Assembly (NCBI RefSeq): GCF_000143415.4
Contig: NW_003314290.1
Location: 611,470 to 675,469 of the forward strand
DNA from: Selaginella moellendorffii
Taxonomy: Eukaryota > Streptophyta > Lycopodiopsida > Selaginellales > Selaginellaceae
Reading direction: 5' to 3'
Length of the DNA: 64,000 nt
The position numbers and the translations under genes were made by a program. This document shows positions 32,549 to 44,979 of this stretch, piece after piece (position 1 is the stretch's first letter; every line of letters starts with the position of its first letter). Below the pieces are notes generated by a model, which was given only the letters and a program-made list of their open reading frames with translations, was not told the origin of the DNA and searched no databases.

Positions 32549-35404
32549 AATATGCAATCAAGAGTCACTACCTTGATGCATATTGGAAATGATGATTTTA
32601 CAAGTGGTGAGTTATAGGATGGATAGTGGTGAAGTGTTAAACCATGTTGTCTAAGCTTGCTATTGAAAACTTGGGACGCAATGCTCAATTCTTTTCCAGG
32701 GAGCCTTGCTATTGTTCCCTAAGTAGTTTGGTGTTAGATTAGTTTTGAGTTTGGTCGGAAAGAAAGTAACATGAATTTGTATATGTTGTAAACAAAAGTT
32801 AGTAGTGTTAGGTGTTGTAAATCTTTATCAATGGAGAGTGGCATTTATATTGCATTTTATCAGATTGAGTTGGCACTTGAGGCAAAGATGTTTGATGCTT
32901 AAGCATATTATTGGATCATGAGAATTTGTGTTGAGGTGAACTTATGTGAAGTTGTTGGTAGGAAGAAGTTGGTTGAGTCTTGAAAGTTTGTATTCCTAGA
33001 CTGAGAGTCATTCTTTCTCTAGGATAGAAAATTTTCCACAAATTTTCTTAGACTTTTCTAATAAATGATTTATTAATCACTTTACTCAAAAACCATTCCG
33101 TTTTCGTAAGCTAGTACAAACTAGTGAAGGGGTTAGAGTTGACTTCAGTTGGCTTAAACCTTAGTAAGTAGTTTGTATAATGCAACCTAAAAGGGATGCT
33201 GACTTTTGGGGCTAAAGCAATTGAGTTGGATAGAGTCTAGAGTTGATGTAGAAAAGTGGCCGTTATGCTTTTCTAAGAAGGGTGACCCTTATGCCTTTTT
33301 TCTGTAGCATTATGCTTGGTCGCAAGTTGCACCTTGCATTTCATTAAACTCTATGAGAGTAGTAAACTCTCATTAATCTTGATTTGATCTTGGTGGCCCT
33401 GCATCTTGGCTATGATGTCCAACTTAGTTATTTGAGGTTGAGATGTTAGTACCTGTACTATAGCTTTGTCTCTAAGGAGGTTGTGTACTGATATAAGTTC
33501 ATCTCATGGTCTTCACTTTAGTTTCGACTAAGTGTTGGTTATGCATAGCTAGTCTCTTCAAGACATACTCAGAGCTATTGACTAGATGTATTATTTAATT
33601 TATGCTTGTCCATAAACCTTTATCTTATACTTGGGGTATTATGTTTATGCTAGACAAGTATATGACTCGATGGTATGAGTTTAGTGTTGGGTCTTATGAA
33701 GGCAAGTTGAAAAGTGATTATTAGTTGCTTTGCAACTAGTGATTGCTTGCAGACTTCATCAAGGACTATTTGACACTTGCTTCATTCGATAATGGTTTAG
33801 CAATGATGGGTTTGCTTTACCAAATGGTATTGTGGAGGATTGTGTCATTAGACTTACATGGTTTTTCCATGTTGGCATATCAATTCTACCTTTGTCAATG
33901 TCATTTGGTTGTGTTTAGTTCATAGTGTTGGATTTCATTAAGTTTTGGATGTGGTGAATCACTCCTTGATGAAATGTTATTTGTAACTAAGTTTTTCTGA
34001 AGAATTAGTCTCGGATACTGAGTAAAGTATTTTCAATTTTGGTTAACTTGGTTGTTAAAGAGCTTTAAGTGGTGATTCACTTTTGCTTTCTTTTAGCTTT
34101 ATTATAGTGTTAATAGTATTGAAGTATTGCCTTGTCGTTAACATTTTTTATGTTGAGATTCAAGTGAGATAAGATGTTTCTCCTTAGGATTGACTTTGAG
34201 TTTCATTAGTCTCGATGAGGATAGTGTTGATGATTTGGCTATGGCTTTGTGTTATTAGTATTCGTGCATTTGCTAATTAACAACTGTATTAACGTTCAAA
34301 TGAACTGAGTGGCAAGTTGAGTTAATTAAGCTCTAGATGAGATTGTTTAGTAGGGGTTGAGTTTTGAGCTTTTCCTTGAAAAGTGATTTAGTCGTGAACT
34401 GTACTAACTTTACAGGAGGAAGAGGTAGTGATCAATATTAGAATGTTTGAATTTTTATTGGGTTTAAGTTGTAATATATTGATCATGGATGATTCTTCTT
34501 GTGCTTTTTATAAAGTGAGTTACGTCTTGTTATAGATGGATTCATGGAAGATCGGTTTAGTGATCACTTATTGAGCATAGCTTCATTATGCTTAGCTTTA
34601 GGATTGATGCAGACATGCTTTTCATTAACTTTGCATTATGAAGTTTAGCTTATGGATGTGTTAAGGAGGATATTGTGGGTTGTACCATAGTTTCTTCTTT
34701 CACATTGAAGTGGGTTTATGCGAGACACGTGATCATTATTAGGCAAGACTTAACTATAGGCTTCTTCAAGCTTTTGGTTCTTTGAGTTTTATACTTATTG
34801 TTCCATTCATTAAAAGTTGTTGGGAGAAGGCATTTTGGCTTATTAGCTTCGATGTTGAAATTGGCTTTTGCATATGGCAATCATTGGTGATAATTGAGCA
34901 TCATCTAGGATAATTGATTATCTTTGTCAAAGATTTTGCTTGATTATTATTTGTATAAAATGATTTGCTATTTTTCAGGATAGTAAGTTCTTTCTTTAAC
35001 GATGATTATGCATCTCTTCATTGATAAGATGATTAATGATCTTTTATAATGGTTAGTTGTGTTATTTGATAGCTTTTGGCTTTCGCATTATCATATGTTC
35101 TTTGTGGTTTACTCTGGATTGGTATATTGGGTTTGAAACATCAATAGGATGTTATTGGAACTTGCTTAGACAACTCTAGTTCCTTGGTATTATTAACCGG
35201 GATCTATTTAGATTGACTTTTATGATAGTTGGCATAAATGGGTGTTTGCTGGTCTTACCACATTCATTCTGTTTTGTTGATTGTTACTTGAGTTAGTTCT
35301 GATAGATTAGAATGTTATTTCCTTTGGTGATACATTCGTGAGCATCTTGCTTGTCAGTTGATGATACTTTGTGTTCTTTAAGTTATCTTTTGTAAGTTGT
35401 TTAG
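32549..35404. other. Degenerate internal region of the LTR element
   Basis: AT-rich with no intact frame. The stretch 32870-33240 is homologous, inverted, to 10740-11110. Confidence 0.6.
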
Positions 35405-35574
35405 CACCATTTTTTCATTCAGTGGCCCAAGGCTCTAAACCTTGGGTTCCACACCATTGTCCTATGGACACGTGGTATGTGACACGTGGCATATAAAGGG
35501 TTTAGGTTCCGCTTCGTGGTGTTATCTTATGATAAATCACCATAGGATAAAGGGTCAAAACCACGTGTGCTACA

Positions 35575-36207
35575 ACAACATAAAAGATGTGAGCTCCACA
35601 TTCTCCTTTACGTCATGGAAACTCCTTGCAAAAGTAACATTTTATAGAACCAAATTGCTCTATAAGTACCTTACCTTATTAAGGTCATATATATAATACA
35701 CCATGAAATTTTTGCAATTGAATTCTTAAAACTAGTTGTAGTCTAGTAGTCCAAGTTAAAGCATTAAAGGAACTACTCCTTTGAACTTTTCTTGCAAAGT
35801 AGTCAGCTCTCTAAGCCATATGTTTCACCCAAATATGCTCATCTTCCCCTCCATGGAATTTTTACAAGGTGGAAGCTCAAAGACCAAATCCTTATCATAG
35901 TCTTCAAAAAGTCTACATCAATGCACAAAAGTTCCTGCAATGATATTTCAAATTAATGTGCTTATAACTTTCATAGGTTTTAGTAACTTAAATATAGATT
36001 CATTATCCACATATCCTATGCTTGCATTTTTTTTTTAGCTTACCATTATTACCAAGGATGCACATCACTCCTTATTTGTTGTTGAAGAAAAAACCTCTCT
36101 ATTCCAAACTACTGCATCACTTGAACCTACCATAAACTCCTATAGTTGAAACTCTGCTTCTACAATTGGATTTAATGCAAAATACATTTTCCCATCCAAA
36201 GAACTCT
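35575..36207. other. Intergenic, no gene recognised
   Basis: AT-rich sequence between two retroelement remnants. No coding signal. Confidence 0.4.
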
Positions 36208-37282
36208 GTAGCGCACGTCCTTTATCCTATGGTGATTTACCATAAGATAACCACAAAGAAGAATCTAAACCGTCTATATGCCATATGTCACATGCCACGT
36301 GTCCAAAGGACAATAGAGTGGAAGCTAAGTTTCAAGGTCTTAAGCCACTAAACGAAGGAATGAAGCCAAACTCTTAAGCATAAAGCCAAAGAGCGAAAGT
36401 ACTAAAGCACGAAACAATTCTCGAGCATACAGCCCAAGGAGCAAAGGGATAGGAGCATGGAGTGACTTGGAGTAGTCCCAGAGTATTTAGTATCTTAATG
36501 CCAGGACTAGCCAAAACAGAGCTAAACGAAGTTTAGTATTATTTCAGCATATCGGTGGCCTAATGCGAGAATATGGGTACTCTACTAAGTAGTATGGTAT
36601 AGAACTTAGGCTTAGACCTAAGCCAAACACAAAACAAAAACAAACACGCGAGTGAAAGTTAAACTATGCCTCAAGTTAGTTGGCCATGCCCAACCTACTC
36701 ACTATCCTTACTATACATTTGGAACCCCCTATAGCCCGCCCCCCCTAAGGAACACATGCTTTGGGATTTCACCCCAAGCCTCTTTTACTACCAAGAGTTA
36801 GTCTCTGAAACAAACTCAAAACTTACTAAATATGGAATGTCTCTAGATTGCAAATTTAGATATGGGACGAACACCATTATGTTCAAGAGAATCTTTACAT
36901 TCTGTAAATATGCCAAATAAACAAATCTAGACACTTTCCATAAATAGTATTTGGGACCAGAATGAGACTAACACAAAAGGCATGATAGCAAGGGTGTTTA
37001 GGAAATACAGTAAACTATCATTTAGCAAATATTGAGGAACCAAATTCAATATTGTGAGGGTTTTTGATACTAGCAAGTGCAAGCCAATGATACAAGCTTC
37101 TCAAACTAAACCGAATATGTTCAACAAGCAACATATAGGGTTCTTACTTTATATTTATCCAATTTAAGTGCATGACCATTGACCAGTTTCTCAACTAGCT
37201 CAAGTGGCAATTGATAATGGATCCACCAATATTAACCTTCTACCATTGTGGCATCACAATAACCCCAAAGTGACCTGTTACA
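36208..37282 (-). repeat. Solo LTR related to the 28238 element, inverted
   Basis: On the minus strand it runs TGTAACAGG...GCGCTACA and aligns with 28238-31204 minus the nested insertion. No matching flanking duplication is seen. Confidence 0.7.
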
Positions 37283-37693
37283 TTAAGTTTTTTATAACAT
37301 TCTAACCTAATCAGAATGAAGCCAAAAAAACCATATAAGGATTTTTTCTCTATTAGCGACTTCATTTCTAATAATAACTCTCTCTCTTGATATCTCACAA
37401 TCTCCATTGCAACATTACTCACTATTGGTTTTTCAGCCATACCTAAAACAAAGGAAAATCAAAATACATTTTACAAAAAAATTAAATCATTAATAGTAGT
37501 AAATTCTTATAACTATAATTTTGTTTCATTTTCTCGAAAATTGATTTAAGGCTTTAAGGGGGATCTAAGGCTGACATTAGTATTAAAATCAGATTAGGGT
37601 TTTTGGCAACTATGGTTTCTAAACCTGTTAAATGAGTCATGGTGGCTCTATCAAAAAAGTTCTTCGTTCTGTTCATTCGAAATAAAGCATGCC
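37283..37693. other. Intergenic, no gene recognised
   Basis: AT-rich spacer between the solo LTR and the ADH pseudogene. Confidence 0.4.
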
Positions 37694-39296
37694 ATGGAAA
37701 GCGAAGGAAAGATGATCGCTTGCTACGGTAACGGTCTTCCATTTCTGTTTTGACCCTTAACACTCTTCTTTCCTTTCCAGCTGGGAAGCCGATGGTCATC
37801 GAGAGATCCAGGTTGCGCTGCCGGGATCGACCGAAGTTCGTCTTAAAATCGTCCACACCTCTCTGTGCCGCACAGACATCACCCTCTGGAAGAATGTAAG
37901 CTAAGTTTCCTTTTCTCCTCCTTTTTTTCTTGTCTTGATCTTGCCTCTTCTCAGGCAGGGCAACATATTCCCTCGCATTTTCGGTCCCGAAGCAGCTGGG
38001 TGAGTCTACTCTGTCGAAACTCTCGAGATTTCCTGGAACTTGGAGGGTTTTTTTTGGTCTAGAATCGTTGAGAGCACAGGCAACGATGTGAAGGGTGTTC
38101 AACCAGGAGATCACGCACTCACTCTGTTCACGGGAGAGTGCAAAGAGTGTGACTACTGCAAATCCGGAAAGACCAACGTTTGCCAAAAGTATGGAATCGA
38201 TCCGGAGAGAGGGGTGATGGTGAGCGACGGTAAGAGCAGATTTCTTACAGAGGATGGCAAGACCATATACCACTTTTTTGGGAACTTCAACCTTTAGTCA
38301 GTACACTGTTGTGGATCAAGCTTGCATTGTGTTGTAAATAAGGATGCTCCTCTCGAGAAGATTTGTCTGCTCAGCTGTGGTGTCACTACAGGTATCTCTT
38401 GGAAGTTTTAGCTTTTGTTTCTTAGATTTTTATTTTATTTTTTTCTTTCAGGAGTTGGTGCTGCGACAAAAGCTGCGAAAGTGGAGAGGATCCACAGTAG
38501 CAATCTTTGTTCTCGGAACTATTGGATTTGCTGTAAGTGAATGGTCATTTTCCAGGCCTTCTTTTGCTTTGGTTTTCAAACGAGTCATGGTTTTCTCGTG
38601 GATTATTGGCATAGATATAAATCCTTCAAAGCTGGAAGAAGGTATTGCAGATTTTTCACCTTGCTATATAGGAAAGGCGAAGTTTGGCTTGACGGATGTG
38701 ATCAATCCAAAAGACCATGACAAACCAGTGCAAGAGGTAATTTGCGTTAACCTATATGTCTTTCTCGCTACAAAAAGCTCATCAAAACTTTTAAGGTGAT
38801 TCGAGAAATGACTAATGGAGGAGCTGATTACACCATCGAGTGCGTTGGAAATGTGAATATCATTCATGATGCTGTGGAGAGCGGTCATGAGGTGAATTTG
38901 CAGAGATGTTAGTAAATCCTACGTAGATTTCTATTGTTTTTGTCTATAACAGGGCTGGGGAGTCACTGTTGCGGCGGGTTTAGACGAAAGCACCAAAGTC
39001 CTGACCGTGAGTCCCAAAAATTTCCTCTTTGGCCGCTGGCTCACGGGAACTTGGTTTGGGGCTACAAAGGAAGGTCGGAGCTCAATCAACTAGTGGAAAA
39101 GTACATGAACAAGGTAACATTTGATCGTTTATATGGTTTACATGGTTTGGGCTGATTATTCATTTGATCGATCTAGGAGCTAAACCTCGATGACTTTATT
39201 ACACACAAGCCTCCATTGGCCAAAGTTAACGACGCTGTGACTCTGATGGAGGAAGGGAAGTGTTTGAGATGCGTGCTCGACGCAAATGCCGTGTGA
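37694..39296 (+). pseudogene. Zinc alcohol dehydrogenase pseudogene
   Basis: Exon remnants spell a plant medium-chain ADH-like enzyme: 'MESEGKMIACY', 'SLCRTDITLWK' (catalytic Cys ligand), 'GPEAAG', 'GECKECDYCKSGKTNVC' (four structural-zinc Cys), 'LLSCGVTTG', 'GTIGFAV', 'VINPKDHDKPVQE', 'GLDESTKVLTVSPKN' and 'FITHKPPLAKVNDAVTLMEEG', ending GTG TGA. Short GT-AG introns separate them. It is broken. Single-base indels shift the frame near 37803, 38283 and 38335. The usual catalytic His of GHEAAG is Pro. The first Gly of the Rossmann GLGTIG motif reads as Val (FVLGTIG). Part of the N-terminal exon is missing. Confidence 0.85.
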
Positions 39297-39419
39297 AAAA
39301 TCTTTGTATTTGACTGTGGCCTATGTGGCTGCCACGTTGGCAATGCGTCATACGTGGCAAAACCCAAAACCCTTTGCCCTAATAATTGGGGGAATGGGGC
39401 TTAGGGCTAGCCGTGGGCT

Positions 39420-42060
39420 ATGGTGTGGAAGAGGACGGGGGCGCCTCTATCTAGTCTCTCTGCACTAGGCCGCCCATCGTCCACCGCAGCGCCCACGCTC
39501 AAGGTACGCTCCACGCCATTCGCTTTCGCTAGCTCCAATTTGCGCCTTCTTTCCAAGCCAGGATCTCGCAGTTGCCATGGCGTCGCGGCTCCGACCGGCG
39601 ATCCGTCGCTAGGGCTCTTGGAATGTAGCGTTGGGGAAGAATCGTCTATCTTGGAAGAGGGTTTGGCGGCGAATCCCGCAGCAATGTGGCAGCAGCAGCA
39701 GCAACAGCAATCCGAGTGGAGGAATGCGAATCATCCATTCTGGCAGCAGTACCAGCGGCAGCAGCAGTACCAGCAGCAGCAGCAGCAGTGGAGGAATCAA
39801 AACCAGAGCTGGCACGATTTTCCTCGCGAGTTTCCACAGGCGCCGCTAAACAGCCCCCGATACATTGGCGATGGAACGCGCAGGACTTCTCAAGGGCCTG
39901 GAACTGGAGCAAGGGCGGCCTTTCAACCCAACAGGTCGTGGAACCAAAGAGACAATAGGAATTGGCAAGGTGGGAGGTTTGTGAGGCAGGATGATACTCG
40001 ACGCTGGCTCCATTCTAAAGCTCAACCAAGCTCCTTTCGAGGTAATTCTTTCGTTGTTCTTTCTCTCCCTTTCTTTTCTCATTTTTTTGGATCTTTTTCC
40101 TTCCAGAAAGGTTCATGTTTCTCTCGTACAACATTCTAGCCGCCGACAATGCTCGGGAGCATTATCGTGAGCTCTACTATCACATCCCAATGCGCTATGT
40201 GAAATGGGACTGGAGAAAAGTGCGCTTGGTGCAAGAAATCGAGTACTGGTCACCGGACATTCTTTGTTTACAGGTACTGTTAAAAAAGCTTTGTTTTGTT
40301 TTTTTGCTTGTAGCATGTTTATACTGATGATGTTTTCAGGAGGTCGATCGCTTTGCAGATTTGCAAGGCGAGCTAGTGAAGAGAGGATATGCCGGGACGT
40401 TCAAGGTTACTGGATGTTATTTCCCCTTCTTTTGTACCGAAACCATTGTTTTTACAGCGTCGAACTGGCACTGCCACGGACGGGTGTGCGATCTTTTGGA
40501 GAGAGAAAAGGTTCGCAATTTCGCATTTCTTCGTCGTCAAGAGTTACGAGCTGCAATCAGGTTCCTACTACTGGAAGAGGAAAGCATCGATTTCAAGGAC
40601 TATGGTTTACGGGACAACATAGGACAGATATGTGTTTTGCGGGTATGAATCTCCTGTTCATTTTGTCCTAGAGGAGGATTGACGACTTGTTATTTAGAGT
40701 ACAAGAGAAGCAGCCCTCGAGGGAGATGTATCTAGCATAGAAAATCAGGTTTTGGTTGTGGCAAATACTCATATTCTTTTCAATCCAAAACGTGGGGACA
40801 TTAAACTTGGCCAGGCAAGATTTGATTTTGGTTTTCTTCTTGACTCGTTCCTTTTTCCAGGTGCGAACGCTTCTTAATACAGCTCAGGAGTTGTCTTCGA
40901 GCTGGGGTGGCGCGCAAGTTATTGTGGCCGGGGACTTCAATAGTACACCATCGGTGAGTACACAATCAAAAGCTTACCTGGTTTTATCGCTCATTTCTTT
41001 TCTTCCAGAGCCCACTCTATCGCTACATCTCCACAGCAGAGGTATTCATTCAACGTTTTCCAAGTGAATCTTAAAAGCTCGTCTGCAGCTTGATGTTTCT
41101 TCCCTAGATAGGCGATCAATCTCCGGACAGATAGCTGATGGAGAAGGTGGCTATTATCGGAATCCTTTCTCGAAACCATGGATCAGAGGCCACAATCCTT
41201 CCTCAGCTGGATTTTCCAGGATCAATGTGGAAACCACGTCAGTACGTAACGAAGATGGCATGACCATAGAAGAAGTTGCCACTTTGGGGATTGCTACAGC
41301 AACCGTTGCTGCACAGGAAGAAGAAGACGAGGCGAACGCTGAAAAACTACCGGCGAGTAGCTCCAGTGAGCCCATGGTTATCAAGACAGTGACGGACAAT
41401 TTAGTTGTCCAGAAGAGCTTTGAAGCTGCGGAGGAAGAAGTTCTCAAAACATCCAGCAAGGAGGTCCACTTTGAAGAGCCTTGGGACACTGAAGAGGGAA
41501 CTCCAACACAAGAAAAAGGGCTGGAGGACGATGAAACCAACTCGCCCGACCGTGTGGAGCTACCATCGGGATGGACAGTCGAGGAGCTAGTGAATGCCAC
41601 GGGCACTTCATCGTCTACCAAGGTGGTCCACGACTTAAAGCTGAGCAGTGCCTATTCGGAGATCGAGGTAAGAAAGTCGAAGTTCTTTCCTTTCGTTTCT
41701 CGCTCGCAACTTACTAGATCTTGTGACAGGGAAAGGCTGGAAGCAGGGACTCGCAAGGGGAGCCTCTAGCGACGACTTACCATAAGAAGTTTAAGGGGAC
41801 TGTGGATTACATCTGGTATGGCCACTGTTCCAAAAATATATACTTTTGTAATGTTCTCTTTGCTCCAGGCACACCGAACGACTCCGGCCTTTGAGAGTCG
41901 TAGACATGCTTTCTGTGGATGTTCTTCGTCATACGGGAGGCCTTCCTTCCCAGGTAAAAAACTTTAGCTGGAACTTTCATAGCTTCATTGCTAACTTCTT
42001 CTGAATCAGAAATGGGGGAGTGACCACTTAGCGTTAGTTTGTGAGATGGAATTTTCCTGA
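39420..42060 (+). CDS. CCR4-like mRNA deadenylase (endonuclease/exonuclease/phosphatase family)
   Basis: Twelve exons (39420-40041, 40107-40273, 40340-40405, 40458-40510, 40561-40642, 40698-40814, 40861-40953, 41009-41041, 41089-41667, 41730-41815, 41869-41953, 42010-42060) join in frame to 677 codons plus stop. The first exon encodes a Gln/Trp/Asn-rich leader. The catalytic EEP domain follows: 'SYNILAADNAREHY', 'PDILCLQEVDRF' (metal-binding Glu), 'TDGCAIFWREKR', 'VANTHILFNPKRGDIKLGQ', 'VAGDFNSTP' and C-terminal 'KWGSDHLALVCEMEF' (Asp-His). A long acidic insert (41230-41660) splits the domain, as in plant CCR4 homolog 6. It probably shortens poly(A) tails. One intron (40815-40860) has a GC donor. 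Its 3' end faces the MDH gene, 159 bp away. Confidence 0.85.
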
Positions 42061-42219
42061 CCAAAGCATAAATGCCAAGCAAAGAAAAAAATCGTTATCA
42101 GTGATGTTGAAGAGAAGTTATTTTTCTCCAGAAAGGTACACGGCAATTAGAGAGAAGTTCTCAGTTATTTCAATCTCTAGAGTTATCAAAACTGCACTGG
42201 TAATTCAATCCATCGTCGC

Positions 42220-43646
<1,427 letters not shown>

Positions 43647-43849
43647 AGCTTCGATCGATCGATCGCTCGCTCGCTCGCTCTTCCACAAAACAAGTGAAGA
43701 AACCTAGAGATTTAGCCAGGTATATTCTAGACGTACGGCTAATCCCCGCCGTGCATAAAGCATATTCTTTAATCAGTTTATTCTGCTAAATCTTTAAACA
43801 CTGTATATTCTGTTTGTTAGGATATTCTGCTAAATTTGAAACCCGCCAA

Positions 43850-44790
43850 TTTTGGGCTTTTAGGGTTCCGCCCAATGCCGCGAAAAATCGTTTGAGGCGG
43901 TGCTGCATCGGGCGCTCGAGGCAGTGGAGCGCAAGGCGGATCACGACGCGACCTTGGGAGGCATGGAACAAGCGCGAAGAGAGCACCGTGGGTAAGGGCT
44001 GGAGCATAGAGAAATTCCTGGTCTACCGCGAGTGATGGAAGCTAGCGGGGTGTCGTGAGATCGTGGTGGAGCGCAAGCACCAATCTTTCGTCGCAGCGTA
44101 CGTGAACAGGCGGATGCAGCGACCAGCGCCGTGGTGTGGACGGTGCAGCGTAAGCGATTCGCCTATCCTCCTGGAAGCATCAAGTACGTGACCGTCCAAG
44201 CCCACCATGAGAGTCTCTACCAGCTTGAGCCCGACGGTGGAAACTACTTGAATCTCAATCACTTGCCGCAAAGCGGATCGAGTTCTACAGCATCTTCCTC
44301 GGGAGCTCAGGAGTGATTGTGTTCCACTGCATTGTCCAGACTCGCCCATGCCCGCGATTCATCCTCGATGTTGGGCAGTGCCAGACGCTGCCCGAGCTCC
44401 TCTCCTACAAGGACGCCTACTTCCATAGCCCCGGCTCCAAGGTCCTGGCGCTCAAGTGCTACCTCAAGTCGCAGATGAGGCAGCTGGTTGCGGTGGTTTT
44501 GGAGCGAGATGAAGGCGATGGTAGCAGCGTCACTGCCAGGACTGCCATCTCGTTTGGGGAGGAGGCGCTGAATCCCGCGACTGTGGGGTGGCTGGAAGAG
44601 CAAGGGATTGAGCTGGGCGGGGTCGGGCATGGATAGAGAGGGCATCCCAAGCTACCAGATTAGGTTGATACCACCAAGGTGCTCGAGAGTGCTGGTGACG
44701 ATGCCAACGCCATTTGGAATCACTGTGGTGACTACTTCACATTTGATCTTTACGCCATCAAATTTGAATTCCGTACTACTAGATGAAGTT
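43850..44790 (+). pseudogene. Broken copy of the 50967-51857 family
   Basis: Nearly the full length of the family is recognisable in shifting frames ('EAWNKREESTVGKGW', 'ERKHQSFVAAYV', 'PCPRFILDVGQCQTLPELLS', 'ISFGEEALNPATVGWLEEQG'). Several frameshifts and stops make it a pseudogene. The homology continues past the stop codon into 44800-44930. Confidence 0.85.
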
Positions 44791-44979
44791 ACATTCAGTG
44801 CTTTTACTTGTATATCTTCTTTGTTTTCAGAGTGAAGTTCAAAACGTCAACGAAAAGTCAATAAAGTCATGTAAAGAATGCAGTCAGTCTGGCTACCATT
44901 GACTACATTTGACTTTTTCAAACATAGAGGAAGATCCTGCTAGAAACATTAAAAATCCCGCGGGAAAAGAGTACTAACG

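Larger units (their letters stand above)
28238..35574 (+). mobile_element. Decayed LTR retrotransposon with nested insertions
   Basis: The 5' LTR (28238-31204) is followed at once by a tRNA-iMet-type PBS. The internal region is degenerate, and a truncated 3' LTR tail (about 35405-35574) shares its last 165 bp with 31045-31204. A solo LTR sits inside the 5' LTR and a TRIM inside the internal region. A related solo LTR lies inverted at 36208-37282. Confidence 0.75.

Noticed and set aside
37554-38273. 239-codon minus-strand frame
   Set aside because: It overlaps the ADH exons antisense, shows no motif, and the sense strand has clear ADH motifs.
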